Positions 20,281 to 31,674 of a stretch of 64,000 nucleotides of DNA are shown here, in pieces. The notes beneath the pieces are model-generated. The model saw only the letters and a list, made by a program, of their open reading frames with translations, searched no databases and was not told the origin of the DNA. Source of the stretch: Leuctra nigra (Eukaryota; Arthropoda; Insecta; Plecoptera; Leuctridae); NCBI GenBank assembly GCA_934045905.1, contig OW203763.1, forward strand, positions 42,065,172 through 42,129,171. Reading direction: 5' to 3'. The number at the start of each line of letters is the position of its first letter. Position 1 is the stretch's first letter. Position numbers and translations under genes: made by a program.

Positions 20281-22153
20281 CAAAATTTAATATATGCATT
20301 ACGTAAAGAGCCCCCCCCCCCCCCCTCCGGGTACTATTGAGATCTCCCTGTAATTATAGCAATGAGATTGCTTCCGAGAGTAAGAAGGACCCGGGAATGA
20401 ATTGAGTTTTAAGTTTCGTTAGACATGGTTGGCCAACTGTGGAGCAGATACCGGAAGAAGTCAAACCATATTTTAACAAAGGATGGAACTCGACTCTTTA
20501 GTACTATGTAGACTTCAACTACCTACAATGTTAATTTACCATCGTTTGGATTTAATGGCCTGGTTGTGGGAGGATTTATAAACTTTTCTTAATAATTATC
20601 TGTGATAAGTATATGTCGGTTGGAGGAAGCGACTAGTATTCATTATCAAGACCAGCATGAACCTCTTTCACTGAAATTACGTGTCAGATTTGCAAGACGA
20701 AAATTTATCTCAACGAAAATTGTGAATTTCATAAATTGGCAGTAAGTAACAATGACATTGATTGATCCACTTTTAGTTTGATTGACGAATGTGATTTACC
20801 AAAACGTTTTTCGCCCCTTTTTTTATCTCGGTAAGAAGCTGATTCTGACCACGTGTGATGTATTCGACGATCAGGATGTCATTCAAGCAACGAAACATGG
20901 CACGGCTCAAACTTCTACGCATGAAAACTCCATGAAAGTCAAAGACCATATTGTTAACATTACGAAAACTGCCGGTCATGAACGACGGCCAGTACTCTCT
21001 TTGAGATATCTTACCCCAGGTTAATCCCGTGGACGGGAAAAGTTGAATTATTTACTCAGATCACTTGTAATCTGACTGGGTCTGGGCAGGACTTCTTTGC
21101 TACCAGACATCTCCAGTCTGGGAGTTAAATGCCCCCAAAGCTTTACAAACACCCATGTTTGATGGAACGGAAGAAGGTACCCCAACCGTCTCAAATCCGC
21201 CCAGGGAATGGAAATAATTATCAATAATTGTTGTTGTTCAATGAAATGTAAAACTTGATCAACAATGAACATTCAAAACACACTTCTTTTACTTACAAAA
21301 TCGGTAATAAAAACTCTTTGCCGTAATATTCCATGTTAAATCTCGGTTTGAAAAGTTGACAGCTATTCAGGCGGTATAAACAGAGTTATGACGACAAAGT
21401 GGAAAGTTACGACAGCTGTCTCTCTTCGGTTCTTCTTAAGCTTTAGTTGGAAAATCGAAAATATTTGAATGAAGTTCGTCGGCGCCTGTTTATCACACAC
21501 CAATATGTTTTTGTTCATTGAAACTTATTTTTAATTCAAACCCATCATGGACAATAAATTACCTACACTATGAATCATTTTGGACCTTAAATCTTGCCAA
21601 TATTTTCTCAGGGGTGGCTAATCAAGACTTGGGTGACCTAAGTAATTGATGCATGTTGTTTCTTATTTATTCTTGTCATTCATTTAATTGAATTCATTCA
21701 TTTTTATGATTAATCTTATTTTTCACCCAAATATGTTTTCGGAAATAAATGTTTCATTGGGCCCTGATTTGTTTACATTTATTTCCGGTTTTTCAATGCT
21801 CTTTAAATTTGAAATATTTGATTATTACCATTGCCATGACAACAACCAGGGACGCTCCTTGAAAGACCGTTTAAAACTTAACTACCAACTGATTTTTGCC
21901 GAGTGTTGCAAAGAGTGTTCTTAGCTTGAAGCTTGGATAGAAAACTGTGATAATAGAAAACTTGATTGTTATGGACGGGATAAGTTGAAGACGTTTATCG
22001 TGTGTCAGCGACATTTCACAAGACAGCGACAGCGCCATTTCAGCGACATTTCACATTTTTAACATGACAAACTGACACTATTTGCGGTGCCAACACTCGA
22101 CGGAAAACATCAAATGATTTAATTATATATATCGAGACGGAGAGTGCCCCCGA
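20281..22153. other. Long spacer without recognised genes
   Basis: A 15-base C run lies at 20311-20325. Frames at 20782-21024 and 21688-21924 show no family motif. No inverted repeat or RNA gene was seen. Confidence 0.45.
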
Positions 22154-22400
22154 CAGCGGCCCCCAGCAACACGACGCCGGCATGGACGGCGCCCACGGAT
22201 GTGACAACGAGGAACGCGACGCCGGCATGGACGGCAGCGGCCCCCAGCAACACGACGCCGGCATGGACGGCGCCCACGGATGTGACAACGAGGAACGCGA
22301 CGCCGGCATGGACGGCAGCGGCCCCCAGCAACACGACGCCGGCATGGACGGCGCCCACGGATGTAACAACGAGGAACGCGACGCCGGCATGGACGGCACC
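22154..22400. repeat. GC-rich 81-bp minisatellite, ~3 units
   Basis: CAGCGGCCCCCAGCAACACG starts at 22154, 22235 and 22316, giving an exact 81-bp period. GACGCCGGCATGGACGGC occurs twice in each unit. The period is a multiple of three, and four frames stay open (for example PSNTTPAWTAPTD and DAGMDGAHGCD on plus, VHAGVVLL on minus). Coding is therefore not proven. Confidence 0.85.
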
Positions 22401-22514
22401 AACATCATTAAGATGTTGGTAGGTGGGTACCAACTTCTCCAGCTATGAATACCCAATAATGAAACAATGATTTCCTCATTGAAATTACATTTTCCACTTC
22501 TAAGAAGAATATTA

Positions 22515-22885
22515 GATTAGAGTATTTGCTTTAACGGCGCGTCAAAGATAAGGTTATATTGCGCACATTGCTTTTTACTTTTAACCTTGTTGATTTTAGG
22601 TGGAGGACATGGGGAGAGGTCGACCTAACGGGCCCGATCCGGGGGAGTCCAGAACTAGTGAGAGGGCCAGGCCGGAATGGGGACGGACTGTGGACCCAAG
22701 GGGACAGCAAAATCAAGGGAGGTCATGGGTAGGTCGACCCTGGTTGATATTTGTCTGGGCCTCACCACTGACCTGTCCGGCATGGGTAGCCTTACACATG
22801 AGCATATGCTCGCCGGCGTAGCTGCAGTGGATCATTGGCCAACACTAACACCACCACCGCGCTAAGGTGGCAGCTGTCGGGGGTC
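22515..22885 (-). mobile_element. SINE-R1 copy, internally deleted
   Basis: It contains GGCGCGTCAAAGATAAGGTT, GGGCCCGATCC, GAGCATATGCTCGCCGGCGT and CACCACCGCGCTAAGGTGGC in the same order as other copies. About 80 bp of the central GC-rich body are missing. No target duplication was identified. Confidence 0.8.
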
Positions 22886-23122
22886 AGGTTCAAGGTGCAG
22901 AGTTCAGAATTCAAGTTCATCAATTTTTTTCCTAGTGTACCTTTCAAGGTGACGCCGGTTGTCGTCAAGAAGAAGTTAGAATGTGATGGCACCTTAGAAG
23001 AACGTACCCTTTCATGGAACGTGGCCTTTCAACAGCGGGGATAATGGAACTGGTTGGTGTTTGTCTGTCATCTAGTTATTTTCGATTTAGTGATTCCTGT
23101 TAATAGCAGCTGAATGGTCTTG

Positions 23123-23262
23123 CCATCCCCACCGACGGCTGCCACCTTATCGCGGTGGTGGGGTTTGTGTTGGCCAACGATCCATTGCAGCTACGCCGGC
23201 GAGCATATGCTCATGTGTAAGGGTTACCCATGCCGGACAGGTCAGTGGTGAGGTCCAGATCT
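23123..23262 (+). mobile_element. SINE-R1 fragment in opposite orientation (head portion only)
   Basis: This is the complement of the head end: GGCTGCCACCTTATCGCGGT, then ACGCCGGCGAGCATATGCTC and GTCAGTGGTGAGGTCC. The TTAGCGCGGTGGT-type stretch near the head in other copies faintly resembles a tRNA A box. It is cut off at about 23262. Confidence 0.75.
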
Positions 23263-23644
23263 CACCTTGCTAGCCTCTCATAATATACGGATTGAGTTTA
23301 AATCGGCGACAACTATGAGGAGTCTTTTGTGTTCCACCAAACCTATTAATGACGTCCAGATGTCAAAAGATGGTGTTTATTCTTTGCTATGTCAGTGTGG
23401 TGAGGTGTATGGTCATGGAAATGTGTGTCGATCACCCTCCTTCTTCCCGTTCCATGCATTTACGTTCGATTCTCCCCCCTCCTGCAACCGATAGCATGGT
23501 GAACTGGTTTGAATGTGGTGGGGGGTGAATGGAGGGTGAGCGACACACAATTCCCAGCCTGTACAGCGGTGTACAACCATATGGTGTATAACCATGAGAT
23601 TCGGAGTCCACTAGTTGCGGAACACGCCTGGGCACATATCGATA

Positions 23645-26600
23645 CATAAAAGGCATAAGGGCGTAAGCGACACTTTTTGCGAAATTGATGTTTTTACATT
23701 TCCTTTAACTAGACCTTCAGCTGCACAATCTGGCAAAAAGGCGTAAGCAACATAGAAACCGTTTTGAAGATATTTACAAATAAACATGGGCGTAAGCGAC
23801 AGCTCTTTGTTTTGTGAAGTGGCAAAAAGGCGTATGCGCCGCTGTCAAAATCTTCATCACACTTTTGGTAACGCGAAAGGGCGTAAGCGACAAGCCCAGT
23901 TCAAATTGGACTGTTTTACCGGGTGATCTAGTTTAGTTGTAATTATTGGCATGCCTCTGCCATCTCGCGAGTAAATATTGAACTACATGAAATGCAGACA
24001 TTAAATTCCAAGTGGCTGTGCTTTCTCCGAGTTAGAAGACCTGGATTTGACTTGTTTTCCAGTGCATGTCAGCAATCATGGCTGGGCTACGAGGAAAGAG
24101 GATATTGGAAATGTCCTAGGCACGTGTGGTAAGTATTTTATTAAATTTTAAGCATTATATTATTATAATATTAATACTTTGAAATCCAGTTATGACTTTA
24201 GTTATATGCAAACACATAATTTCTCATTGGAAATGCCAATTGTTGTCATAAAGTGAAGTAACCCTACTTTTTCAGATGGATGAAATAACACCTACCATTC
24301 AACAACCAGTATCTTGCGATTTATCTTGTGAACCAGATTCACCGGTATTTGTTATTGATCTACCGGAAATGATTGCTGGCATGCTACGAACGGATGTGGA
24401 GGAGGCAGCCGCGTTTAGCACCGAATCCGATGATTCCGCCGATGAAAATGATGTGGATTATGTTCCTGATGAACCGGATGGGGAAGATACATCTGAAATT
24501 TCCTCCAAAGAAGAAGTTGTTGATTTCGTTCCTAACGAAAGTGATAATGAAGAGGCAGTAGATAAAAATAAAAACGATAATCTTGTCTCTCAAGAAGATA
24601 GGCATGTTGTCGGCGAGTCAGGTAGGCGAAAGAGAAAACCAGCGTCTAAGAGAAATGATGCAAAGAGGAAGAAGAACGCGGGAATTGGCAAATCAGTTCA
24701 AGCCAATCCTTGTGCGGGGAAGAATTGCAAGAACTTTTGCAATTTCTTCACTGATGAGCATCGTTCGACAATATTTAAAGACTTCTGGGACTTGGGTGAC
24801 CGTGAACGGCAGAAAGACATGATTCTTTCTAGCGTCAAGAAGAACTTCGTCAAACGCAAGCGCAACATTGGTGCCAGCAGGCGTGTAATGACATTTAGGT
24901 ATTATCTTCATGTTGATGGTACTGATCATCAGGTTTGTCAGCAATTTTTTCTTGCCACATTAGATATTAAGCAAAAACTAATTAGATACACCATTGAGCA
25001 TGCTACACCATCTAATTCATCTCAAAAGGATTTGCGTGGAAAACATGCTCCTGGCAATAAGACTCCCGATGAGAAGAATAAGGAAGTAGAAGCATTCATA
25101 AAGATGTTACCCGCAGTGCCTTCACACTATTGTAGGGGTCGAACAACACGCAAGTACCTGCCCGCTGAGTATACAAATAAAGCTGCATTATACCGAGTCT
25201 ACTGCTCGCTGTACTGCGTTGAAAAGGGGTTTACTCCCGTTTCAAAAAGCGTGTTTGTAAAAATTTTTAAAACTGCATTCAATATTGGGTTCCACGTTCC
25301 TAAGAAAGACAAATGCGAAACGTGTGAACGCTTCAAAAATATACCCAATGAACTTGTCACTGATGAATTGCAGAACAAGAATAACGATCATTTAGCTGAA
25401 AATACTGCCATGAAACAAGCTTTCCTATTCGAGCAGTGTAAGGCACGCATTGATCCTTCATTCCTGTGCGTCAGTTTTGATTTGCAGCGTGTATTGAACA
25501 CACCTCATGCTGAAAGTAACATGATGCTATATTACTCTAGGAAGTACAGCATGTACAACCTTACTTTCTACGAAAGTAAAACCCGTAATGGCATTTGTTA
25601 CCTGTGGGGTGAAAGTGAAGGCAACCGTGGATCTAATGAGATTGCGTCCATTTTGAATATGTACCTGAAGGAAGTTGACAACAGGGGAAATGTATCTGAA
25701 GTAAGTCTGTATTGTGATAGTTGTTCCGGACAGAATAAGAATAAAGCTGTGCTGTCGATGATTCACATCTTTCAGAAAACAGCCGTCAACATTAAACATA
25801 TTAAAATAACCTTTCTTTTACCGGGACATACTTACATGCCTGTTGATTCAGTCCATGCAGTCATTGAACGTTTCACTAGGAAAAAAGTGATATGGGCTCC
25901 TTCAGAGTGGTCAACTATGATTCGAAATTCAAGAATGATTCCTGGACCATACAAAACTGTAAATTTGTCTCATGAACAGTTTTTTGATTGGAAGGAGGTA
26001 GCAACTGCAGTAATGCTTGGTAACAAGACAGACGAGAAGGAGGTGATAAAAATGCGGCAAATGCGAAGTGCATCATTCGACAAGACTACAACGAAGATGA
26101 AACTGAAATACAGTTATGCTTTGGACGAAGTAGAAAACCGCACCGTTTCAATGCAAAGCAAGAAAAAAGATATTAATCCAACGCAATGCTATCGCCGAAG
26201 GCTCCCAATCAGCGCTGCCAAGTACAAAGATTTAAATAATCTTTGCACCAGGAATATCATACCAGCTGAGTACCACGAAGAATTCCGAGTACTTCCAAAG
26301 AAAGCAAATGTTCCAGAAACATTAATGGAGACTGACGAAGAAGACGAAATAGATGATAACGATGTATAGATGTCTAGCAATGGTCTCCGCTGAATGATTC
26401 TTGTGGGAAAAAATAAGCTGGAATTTACTCTTGAAAGTGAATTATTATTTTTAAAATTGCATTATTTTTAAATCAAGTTGATAAAATGATTAATGCCATA
26501 AGAATAAATCAATTTGTATTAGTTATTGCAGAAATCATAAAATATGGCGTGTGTATTTTCTTTAAATGTAAGAAATACAAATTATATTAACTTTGAACCA

Positions 26601-26917
26601 TAATTCTTAGTGTTTTAATCACCCATAAGTACCTATAATAGCCAAATTTTAGAAAGAGCAAAAAGGCGTATCAGCCATATAGTTCACAGCAGAGGGGCTT
26701 AACCTCCACCAAAGAAGCAAAAAGTAGGGCGTAAGCGCCAGATATATTAATAAACAGATGTTTTTTGTCAGTTAAGAATAGCCAATAAATCATAAATAAA
26801 TGCATAACAATTCTCCTAAAAAATATTAGCAGTCAAGCCAAAGGATAAATAATTAAACGTTTTTTTCGATTCCTGAACAATTTGAAAAGTGGCGCTTAAG
26901 CCCTTTTGCCTTTTATG
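23645..26917 (+). mobile_element. Complete DNA transposon with GGCGTAAGCGAC arrays
   Basis: The ends are inverted repeats: CATAAAAGGCATAAGGGCGT on the left, and its near complement on the right (26881-26917). The palindrome TATCGATA lies outside both (23637-23644 and 26918-26925). Because it is self-complementary I cannot tell duplicated target from terminal repeat. The 12-mer GGCGTAAGCGAC or a variant occurs about five times on the left (23660, 23740, 23789, 23830, 23880) and three times on the right (26664, 26728, inverted at 26890). These look like transposase-binding sites. One spliced gene fills the interior. About 3.27 kb. Confidence 0.85.
24276..26369 (+). CDS. Putative transposase of the GGCGTAAGCGAC element (697 aa, unclassified)
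   Basis: The ATG at 24276 follows TTTTTCAG. A donor (GTGTG|GTAAGT) at 24129 predicts a noncoding first exon and a 147-bp intron. Residues 1-110 are very acidic, followed by a basic stretch (GRRKRKPASKR). A Cys cluster follows (NPCAGKNCKNFC). A CETC motif (KKDKCETCERF) lies near residue 350. Acidic candidates are Asp402 (VSFDLQRVLNTPHA), Asp481 (YCDSCSGQNKN) and Asp524 (LPGHTYMPVDSVH), spaced about 78 and 42 residues apart. This parallels the 724-aa protein of the TTAA element. I infer an RNase H-fold transposase acting in trans on the element ends. AATAAA lies at 26503. The frame is uninterrupted, so it may be recently active. The superfamily is not identified. Confidence 0.75.
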   Translation: MDEITPTIQQPVSCDLSCEPDSPVFVIDLPEMIAGMLRTDVEEAAAFSTESDDSADENDVDYVPDEPDGEDTSEISSKEEVVDFVPNESDNEEAVDKNKNDNLVSQEDRHVVGESGRRKRKPASKRNDAKRKKNAGIGKSVQANPCAGKNCKNFCNFFTDEHRSTIFKDFWDLGDRERQKDMILSSVKKNFVKRKRNIGASRRVMTFRYYLHVDGTDHQVCQQFFLATLDIKQKLIRYTIEHATPSNSSQKDLRGKHAPGNKTPDEKNKEVEAFIKMLPAVPSHYCRGRTTRKYLPAEYTNKAALYRVYCSLYCVEKGFTPVSKSVFVKIFKTAFNIGFHVPKKDKCETCERFKNIPNELVTDELQNKNNDHLAENTAMKQAFLFEQCKARIDPSFLCVSFDLQRVLNTPHAESNMMLYYSRKYSMYNLTFYESKTRNGICYLWGESEGNRGSNEIASILNMYLKEVDNRGNVSEVSLYCDSCSGQNKNKAVLSMIHIFQKTAVNIKHIKITFLLPGHTYMPVDSVHAVIERFTRKKVIWAPSEWSTMIRNSRMIPGPYKTVNLSHEQFFDWKEVATAVMLGNKTDEKEVIKMRQMRSASFDKTTTKMKLKYSYALDEVENRTVSMQSKKKDINPTQCYRRRLPISAAKYKDLNNLCTRNIIPAEYHEEFRVLPKKANVPETLMETDEEDEIDDNDV

Positions 26918-26925
26918 TATCGATA

Positions 26926-27578
26926 TGCATCCTTTTCAATGGTATGGAGCGGAAAAGATTTTACATGAAAGAAACAATAAAAAAAGTATATTTGTGGAGG
27001 CAGCGCTCATTGCGTGTGGTGATAGTAATTTGAGCCACAGCAGTTTTTTCTTTTCTGAATCATGGCGTTCGGTTTTTGACGCAGTCTATTTCACAGTTGT
27101 TTCATGCAATAAACAAGCGCGGTGACGTGTATTGATTGACGGGGAGGACTTGGTTTTAGCCGGTGTCGCTGTGCGGCATGGTGTAGTTTATTAGCCGGCT
27201 GGCTACTTCCTCTGATGTAGCTGGCGGGTTGTATATATCACGTGTTTTTCTGTGAGGTCTGGCGGTGTGCGGTGGTTCATCGTCAGTGTGCACCTGATGA
27301 AAGAGACATAAAGGTATCCGAAATATTGTTTGTTTTATAATGCATTTTTAATTCGTACGTACTGTTATGTATTTACAAAGTTGGTAGCAATCACTAGTTC
27401 TGACTAGACTGGGTGCACGGACATTGATGCTACCCTGACGAGGCGTGGTCACAAGAAGTTCATATCGTAATGGCCGACACTGGAGGTGGATATGATTTTG
27501 TCTGTGCATTATCTTCTTAATAAATACATTAATTCTCGTATCTGTGAGTACCTTTATTGACAAGCAATATACTTAACA
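26926..27578 (+). other. Possible 5' LTR region of a Ty3/gypsy element (right part)
   Basis: Sequence ending in ACTTAACA at 27578 is followed at once by TGGTATCAGA, a typical primer-binding-site sequence (methionine-tRNA type), and then by a gag frame. This suggests an LTR ending at 27578. AATAAA occurs at about 27518. I could not define the LTR start, and no second LTR is present in the window. Confidence 0.4.
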
Positions 27579-27661
27579 TGGTATCAGAAGAATAAACAAT
27601 TGTTCCGCCGCAGTTGGAAGGCTAAAGCCGCAGAAGCAGTGATTATAGAAATTTCACGCAC

Positions 27662-28121
27662 ATGGCGGCCGGAAATTCAATCATGGACGGCTTCAGGAAA
27701 CCACTGAAACTCAAGATTTAATATCAGGCATTCATTGACTGGATCAAGTGGAATAAATCGTTTCAAACATATTTAATGGCGTCGGGTTTGGACAATCGGA
27801 ACAGTGAAAGAAAGATAGCAATCCTCAAAGAACTTGATTGGCGAAGACGCGGAGGAAGTGTTCAGTAATTTCACATATGGAGAAAACGAAGATTTTACCA
27901 CGTATGATGTAGTTTTACAAAAGTTTGAAGATCATTGTATGTCAAGAAAGAATTTGGTAGTGTTACGCTATGAATTCTTTGAAGTTAGACAAGCTGAAAG
28001 TGAGCCATTCGACACTTTCATTAGTCGTCTGCAAACAGCTGCTGCGAAGTGTGAGTTTAGGAACAACAATGCAGACAATGTCACTCATAATTTCATAATT
28101 TTAAGATGCACCAATTACTGA
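27662..28121 (+). pseudogene. Ty3/gypsy-type gag fragment
   Basis: From 27662 the frame reads MAAGNSIMDGFRKPLKL, meets a stop, continues with FIDWIKWNKSFQTYLMASGL, and shifts at about 27830 to GEDAEEVFSNF. It then reads VLQKFEDHCMSRKNLVVLRYEF and FDTFISRLQTAAAKCEF. These are the retrotransposon gag capsid motifs. There is no nucleocapsid, protease or polymerase downstream. A stop and a frameshift inactivate it. Confidence 0.8.
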
Positions 28122-28254
28122 CAATATGGCTTTGAAGTTTGAAACTTTAAGCGCCCCTGGTGGCAATTAATATAATAATTACATCACGCTGAAATTTGCA
28201 TTTTTATGAATTATTGTATATGAATTATTATGAATTTAGACCTAAAAGATAGTC

Positions 28255-28405
28255 AGAGATAGTCAGAGACTTGAGGCAGTAGAAATTGATTACTTGAGAA
28301 GGAGCTGCCGGGTTTCCAGGATCAAACACATAAGGAATGAAGAGATCAGAAGTACAATGAAGGTTAAAACAAAAGTTACTGATACGTTGAACGAAAGGAG
28401 ACTTG
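28255..28405 (+). pseudogene. RTE-type LINE C-terminal fragment
   Basis: LEAVEIDYLRRSCRVSRIKH and IRNEEIRSTMKVKT match the tail of the larger RTE fragment at 31.7-32.3 kb. About 45 codons remain. Confidence 0.7.
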
Positions 28406-28950
28406 TTGGGTGTACATTTGTACCATGTACAAATGATGGGAGAGGAAATCATTTGAATTCACTCTATAAACTCTTGTTGCTTACTGTTATGAGATAAGTA
28501 TTGATGAGTTTTTTGACAAATTGAACATTAAATTTACTTTCCCGTGTAAAGATCACAAGGATTAGGTTTTATCTTATGTTATTCATTATTACATTACTTG
28601 AAGGATGAGGCAACACTCCAAGCAGCAAACAATGTCACTGGAAAAAGCAAACCAGACAAAGCATGTTAGGCTGAGTTTCACGTGAACACATTCAACCAAG
28701 TTTAAGTGGCATCCTAACAAGAGCTGATCTTTCCGACTTCGCTGAGGCCTTGACGGTATCCACCACCAAGGAATGGAGTCCAATGTGGAAGGCGATGCAC
28801 AGAGGATCGGGACAAGCACGCAACACAAGTTAGTGGAGTCTGGGGCGATGAGGAGTTTGCTGGAAGCAAGAGCTGCACTATGTTTTAGAGAGTTCTATAA
28901 AAGTATTCAAGCTGTTGCTATAACTTAACTTCCTGAACTATTGTTCTTCA
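28406..28950. other. Spacer, nothing recognised
   Basis: No motif-bearing frame or bounded repeat. Confidence 0.4.
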
Positions 28951-28954
28951 ATTC

Positions 28955-29040
28955 GAGGGGGAAGGCCGGCCCGGGGGGCCCGCGAATTTGGGGAGGGCAT
29001 GGGACCAGGTCGACCCTGAACTGCTCTTAGAGACTAGCCC
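28955..29040 (-). repeat. SINE-R1 internal fragment
   Basis: TCGAGGGGGAAGGCCGGCCC and AGGTCGACCCTGAACTGCTC correspond to the middle of SINE-R1. Confidence 0.65.
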
Positions 29041-29930
29041 GTAATATGGGTTGGCCCCTAGGCCCCCCCAACTTGTATGCAGTAACATTGAAGCAAAATA
29101 CATGTTAAATAACGAGAGCACGCACACGTCCGAAACGTTGAACCTCCGACTGTCGACTTACAAGCTACTTTCATGGTGCAGCATTATAACGATATGTCAC
29201 CTGTACAAACCAAGACATCTTGACATTATAAGGGTTTTACTCTTGCGCATTCGGTACTCTTTCAAGGACAATGATTGTTACGCTGAGAGAACGGGAGTAA
29301 TGGTATACATGACTCATGGCGATTGTATCAACTACAACAGATAACATAATGACAGACTGTTGACAGTTACAGTTACACTTAAAGAACAACGGCGTGACGG
29401 ACCTGCAGGGATATTTATCCCCTCTCGGCTGAGCTTGGAGAACAACGGTTTCTTCTCGACGCTTGGCATTTATCCAGCTCATTCGATGTATCCACGGCGC
29501 ATCTTCCCCTGTACTCCGATCATGTTGCAGGGCCCCATGTATTCAGGACACGAGCCGGCCTATCCAGACCGTCGGAGTCCAGCGGCTATTCTCAGTCGCT
29601 TGTCAGGCGAGTGTGGAGGAGAACTTGAACTCTTCTGTGCACGTGTACGATTACTGGGATTGATAAATGGCTCGGCAGAAGACAAACTGCAGAATGTCTG
29701 CGTCGTGTGGTCAAGCTATAAGAAATCTATCGGCTGATAGTTCTCGCAACAATTTCACCAGGATTCTAGGAAGGCGACAAAGCTTCATTACGCCGGTAAT
29801 GCATACAGAGCCGTCTGTAGGGACGTTGGCATCTAATTGGCCTCGAAAACTGTAAATTTATCTCGTGTGACTATTGTTTTTTATTTAATTGCGTTTGAAA
29901 ATGTGAACATTTGAACGTTTGAAAATGTTC
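29041..29930. other. Spacer with an unassigned open frame
   Basis: A frame at 29360-29737 stays open for 125 codons but shows no family motif or splice support. Nothing else is recognised. Confidence 0.35.
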
Positions 29931-29934
29931 AAGA

Positions 29935-30075
29935 ATGGGCATAGAGGTCGGAACTGACTGCTTGTACACGCTGTTATATGCTGATGACCAAGTTTTAATG
30001 GCAAATGACAGTGAAGATATTGCATACATGGCTAGAAAACTAACAGAGGAATATTCTGATTGGGTATTGAGAGCA
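29935..30075 (+). pseudogene. RTE-type LINE reverse transcriptase fragment with YADD box
   Basis: CLYTLLYADDQVLMANDSED followed by ARKLTEEYSDW is the catalytic motif C region of RTE-clade polymerases. It stops after EEYSDW. The larger fragment at 31.68 kb resumes only a little further along the protein, so the two may be one element split by about 1.6 kb. Confidence 0.75.
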
Positions 30076-30580
30076 GTCATAGGGGTCATAGGGGGTATTG
30101 AATTCGAACCATTTGTAGAAGAAAGCATTTCGAAGAACTATGCGTTTGTAAATTTCTTTTACCATTATTCAGTCACTCACAAATCAGCATCAAAAATCGG
30201 AAAAAGTTACATCACGTGGAGTGACGTTACTAACAAATCAAAAATGATTTTGATATTTTGATTAACAAGAAACAATCTAGAATGTCTAATATTCGAAATT
30301 TCGTTGAAAGCAAGTCTTAGACTCTTACCGTTTACCCGCTAACACTGCTCAAATATCGCTAATTTTCAATCTCATAAGGCCGCTCTGAGGACTCCTCTTA
30401 ATTTATTATCTTTAACACTGTCAATGTCAATTTTCAATAAGACGGCTACACTCTTGTAAAAGGCAGTTTATAAACTAGTCCTTCCTCTTAATCTAGCGCT
30501 GGTCTTAGAACATTTCACAACCGGTATCGTTGTTACTGACATCTCCCCCCCTCTCCTTCTCTCTTCTTGTTATAACAGCG

Positions 30581-30831
30581 GATCTCGACTTTCTCTCAGA
30601 TTCCCGATGGACACGAACCCAGACCTCCAGGTGGCTGTCAAAGTGGAGGCAGCTGAACCGGCAACAGATTCAGCTGTCGATCCTCTTGCAATGACTGTTA
30701 AGACTGAGGTGAAGCGAGGACTACGGGCAGTTCCAAGAAGTCCACCTCGGTTCATCCTCTTGGCCGACATTCCGAGGAAGAGAACTCAAGTAACTCAAGC
30801 CGACAATTATATTCTACGCCTTGCAGACTAA
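30581..30831 (+). CDS. Candidate exon: 74-codon frame with KVE motifs
   Basis: A pyrimidine-rich stretch ends in TATAACAG at 30580. The ATG at 30607 opens a frame reading MDTNPDLQVAVKVEAAEP and MTVKTEVKRG to a TAA at 30829-30831. The VKVE/VKTE pattern is common at the start of insect zinc-finger proteins and fits sumoylation sites. No zinc fingers follow. Function is unknown; the exon call is weak. Confidence 0.3.
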
Positions 30832-30835
30832 AGCT

Positions 30836-30926
30836 AAGTTTACAGCTCGACAACAGGCGCTTTGACGCTAGCCAATCAGGTGGCTCATCACCAGCGTGTC
30901 GGCGCGTCGAGCTGTAAACGTAACTT
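30836..30926. repeat. ~90-bp foldback / MITE-like hairpin
   Basis: AAGTTTACAGCTCGAC at the left pairs with GTCGAGCTGTAAACGTAACTT at the right, with partial pairing inward (GACGCT and AGCGTGTC). No coding capacity. Confidence 0.65.
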
Positions 30927-31674
30927 AAATCTAGTGGAGCGGTCGCCCTGCGCAAGCCATGTTGGACGGTGTAAGCTCACAGGCGCGTAGGGATGAAAAC
31001 AAGTGCCTCCCCCCCCCCCCCCCCCCCCCCGCCCCTCAGTGCAAGGCATTCATTGGAATTAAGGCGACTGAGTAGTGTTGTGAGCTTGAACTTGAAGAGT
31101 TTTTAATAGATTTGTATCACTATCTTTTACCAATGTACCTAATTGTTAATAAAATAAAGCTTTGTACAAGTCTTCAGTATAGTTCTATAACAATAGTTTC
31201 ATAGCTTGGCCTAAGTTTTAGCAGATTTCATTTTGTTGTGTTGGTGCTAGTGGCGGCACCGCTAATCATTTAAATAAATAAGTTTTGAACAAACTAAACT
31301 GTAGTGCCTGAAAATTAGTAAAAATATGGCACTTAACGTCTGTAGGACAAAATAAAACATAATAACCTTTTCCAAACTATGAAATTCTTTTCATTAAACA
31401 GTTCTGAAGACTCGTAGTACATTGCCTTATTTTCTTAACAACTAACTACATTAGTATTTAAGATATTGAAAAAAATTGATTGAAAACTCTACAAGGACAA
31501 ACTCACTATTCGGCCGCCAAATAATTTACAAATGATTCTGCTAAAATTACAACAAATCAATGAGTTTTTGCTCATAACTTAGAAGTTAGGTACCTCTGTA
31601 ATTAGTTTTTGTGCTTCTGGGAAGCTAAACATAATTTTTTTAAATATTTTGTGATCAACTGCTAAACCTCTCCC
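30927..31674. other. Spacer with 22-base C run
   Basis: C run at 31009-31030, then AT-rich sequence with no recognised gene. Confidence 0.45.

Noticed and set aside
22040..22456. 138-aa minus-strand frame of short hydrophobic repeats as a membrane protein
   Set aside because: It is one of several open frames through the 81-bp minisatellite.
29360..29737. 125-aa frame as a gene
   Set aside because: No motif, no splice or start support, and flanking sequence is repeat debris.
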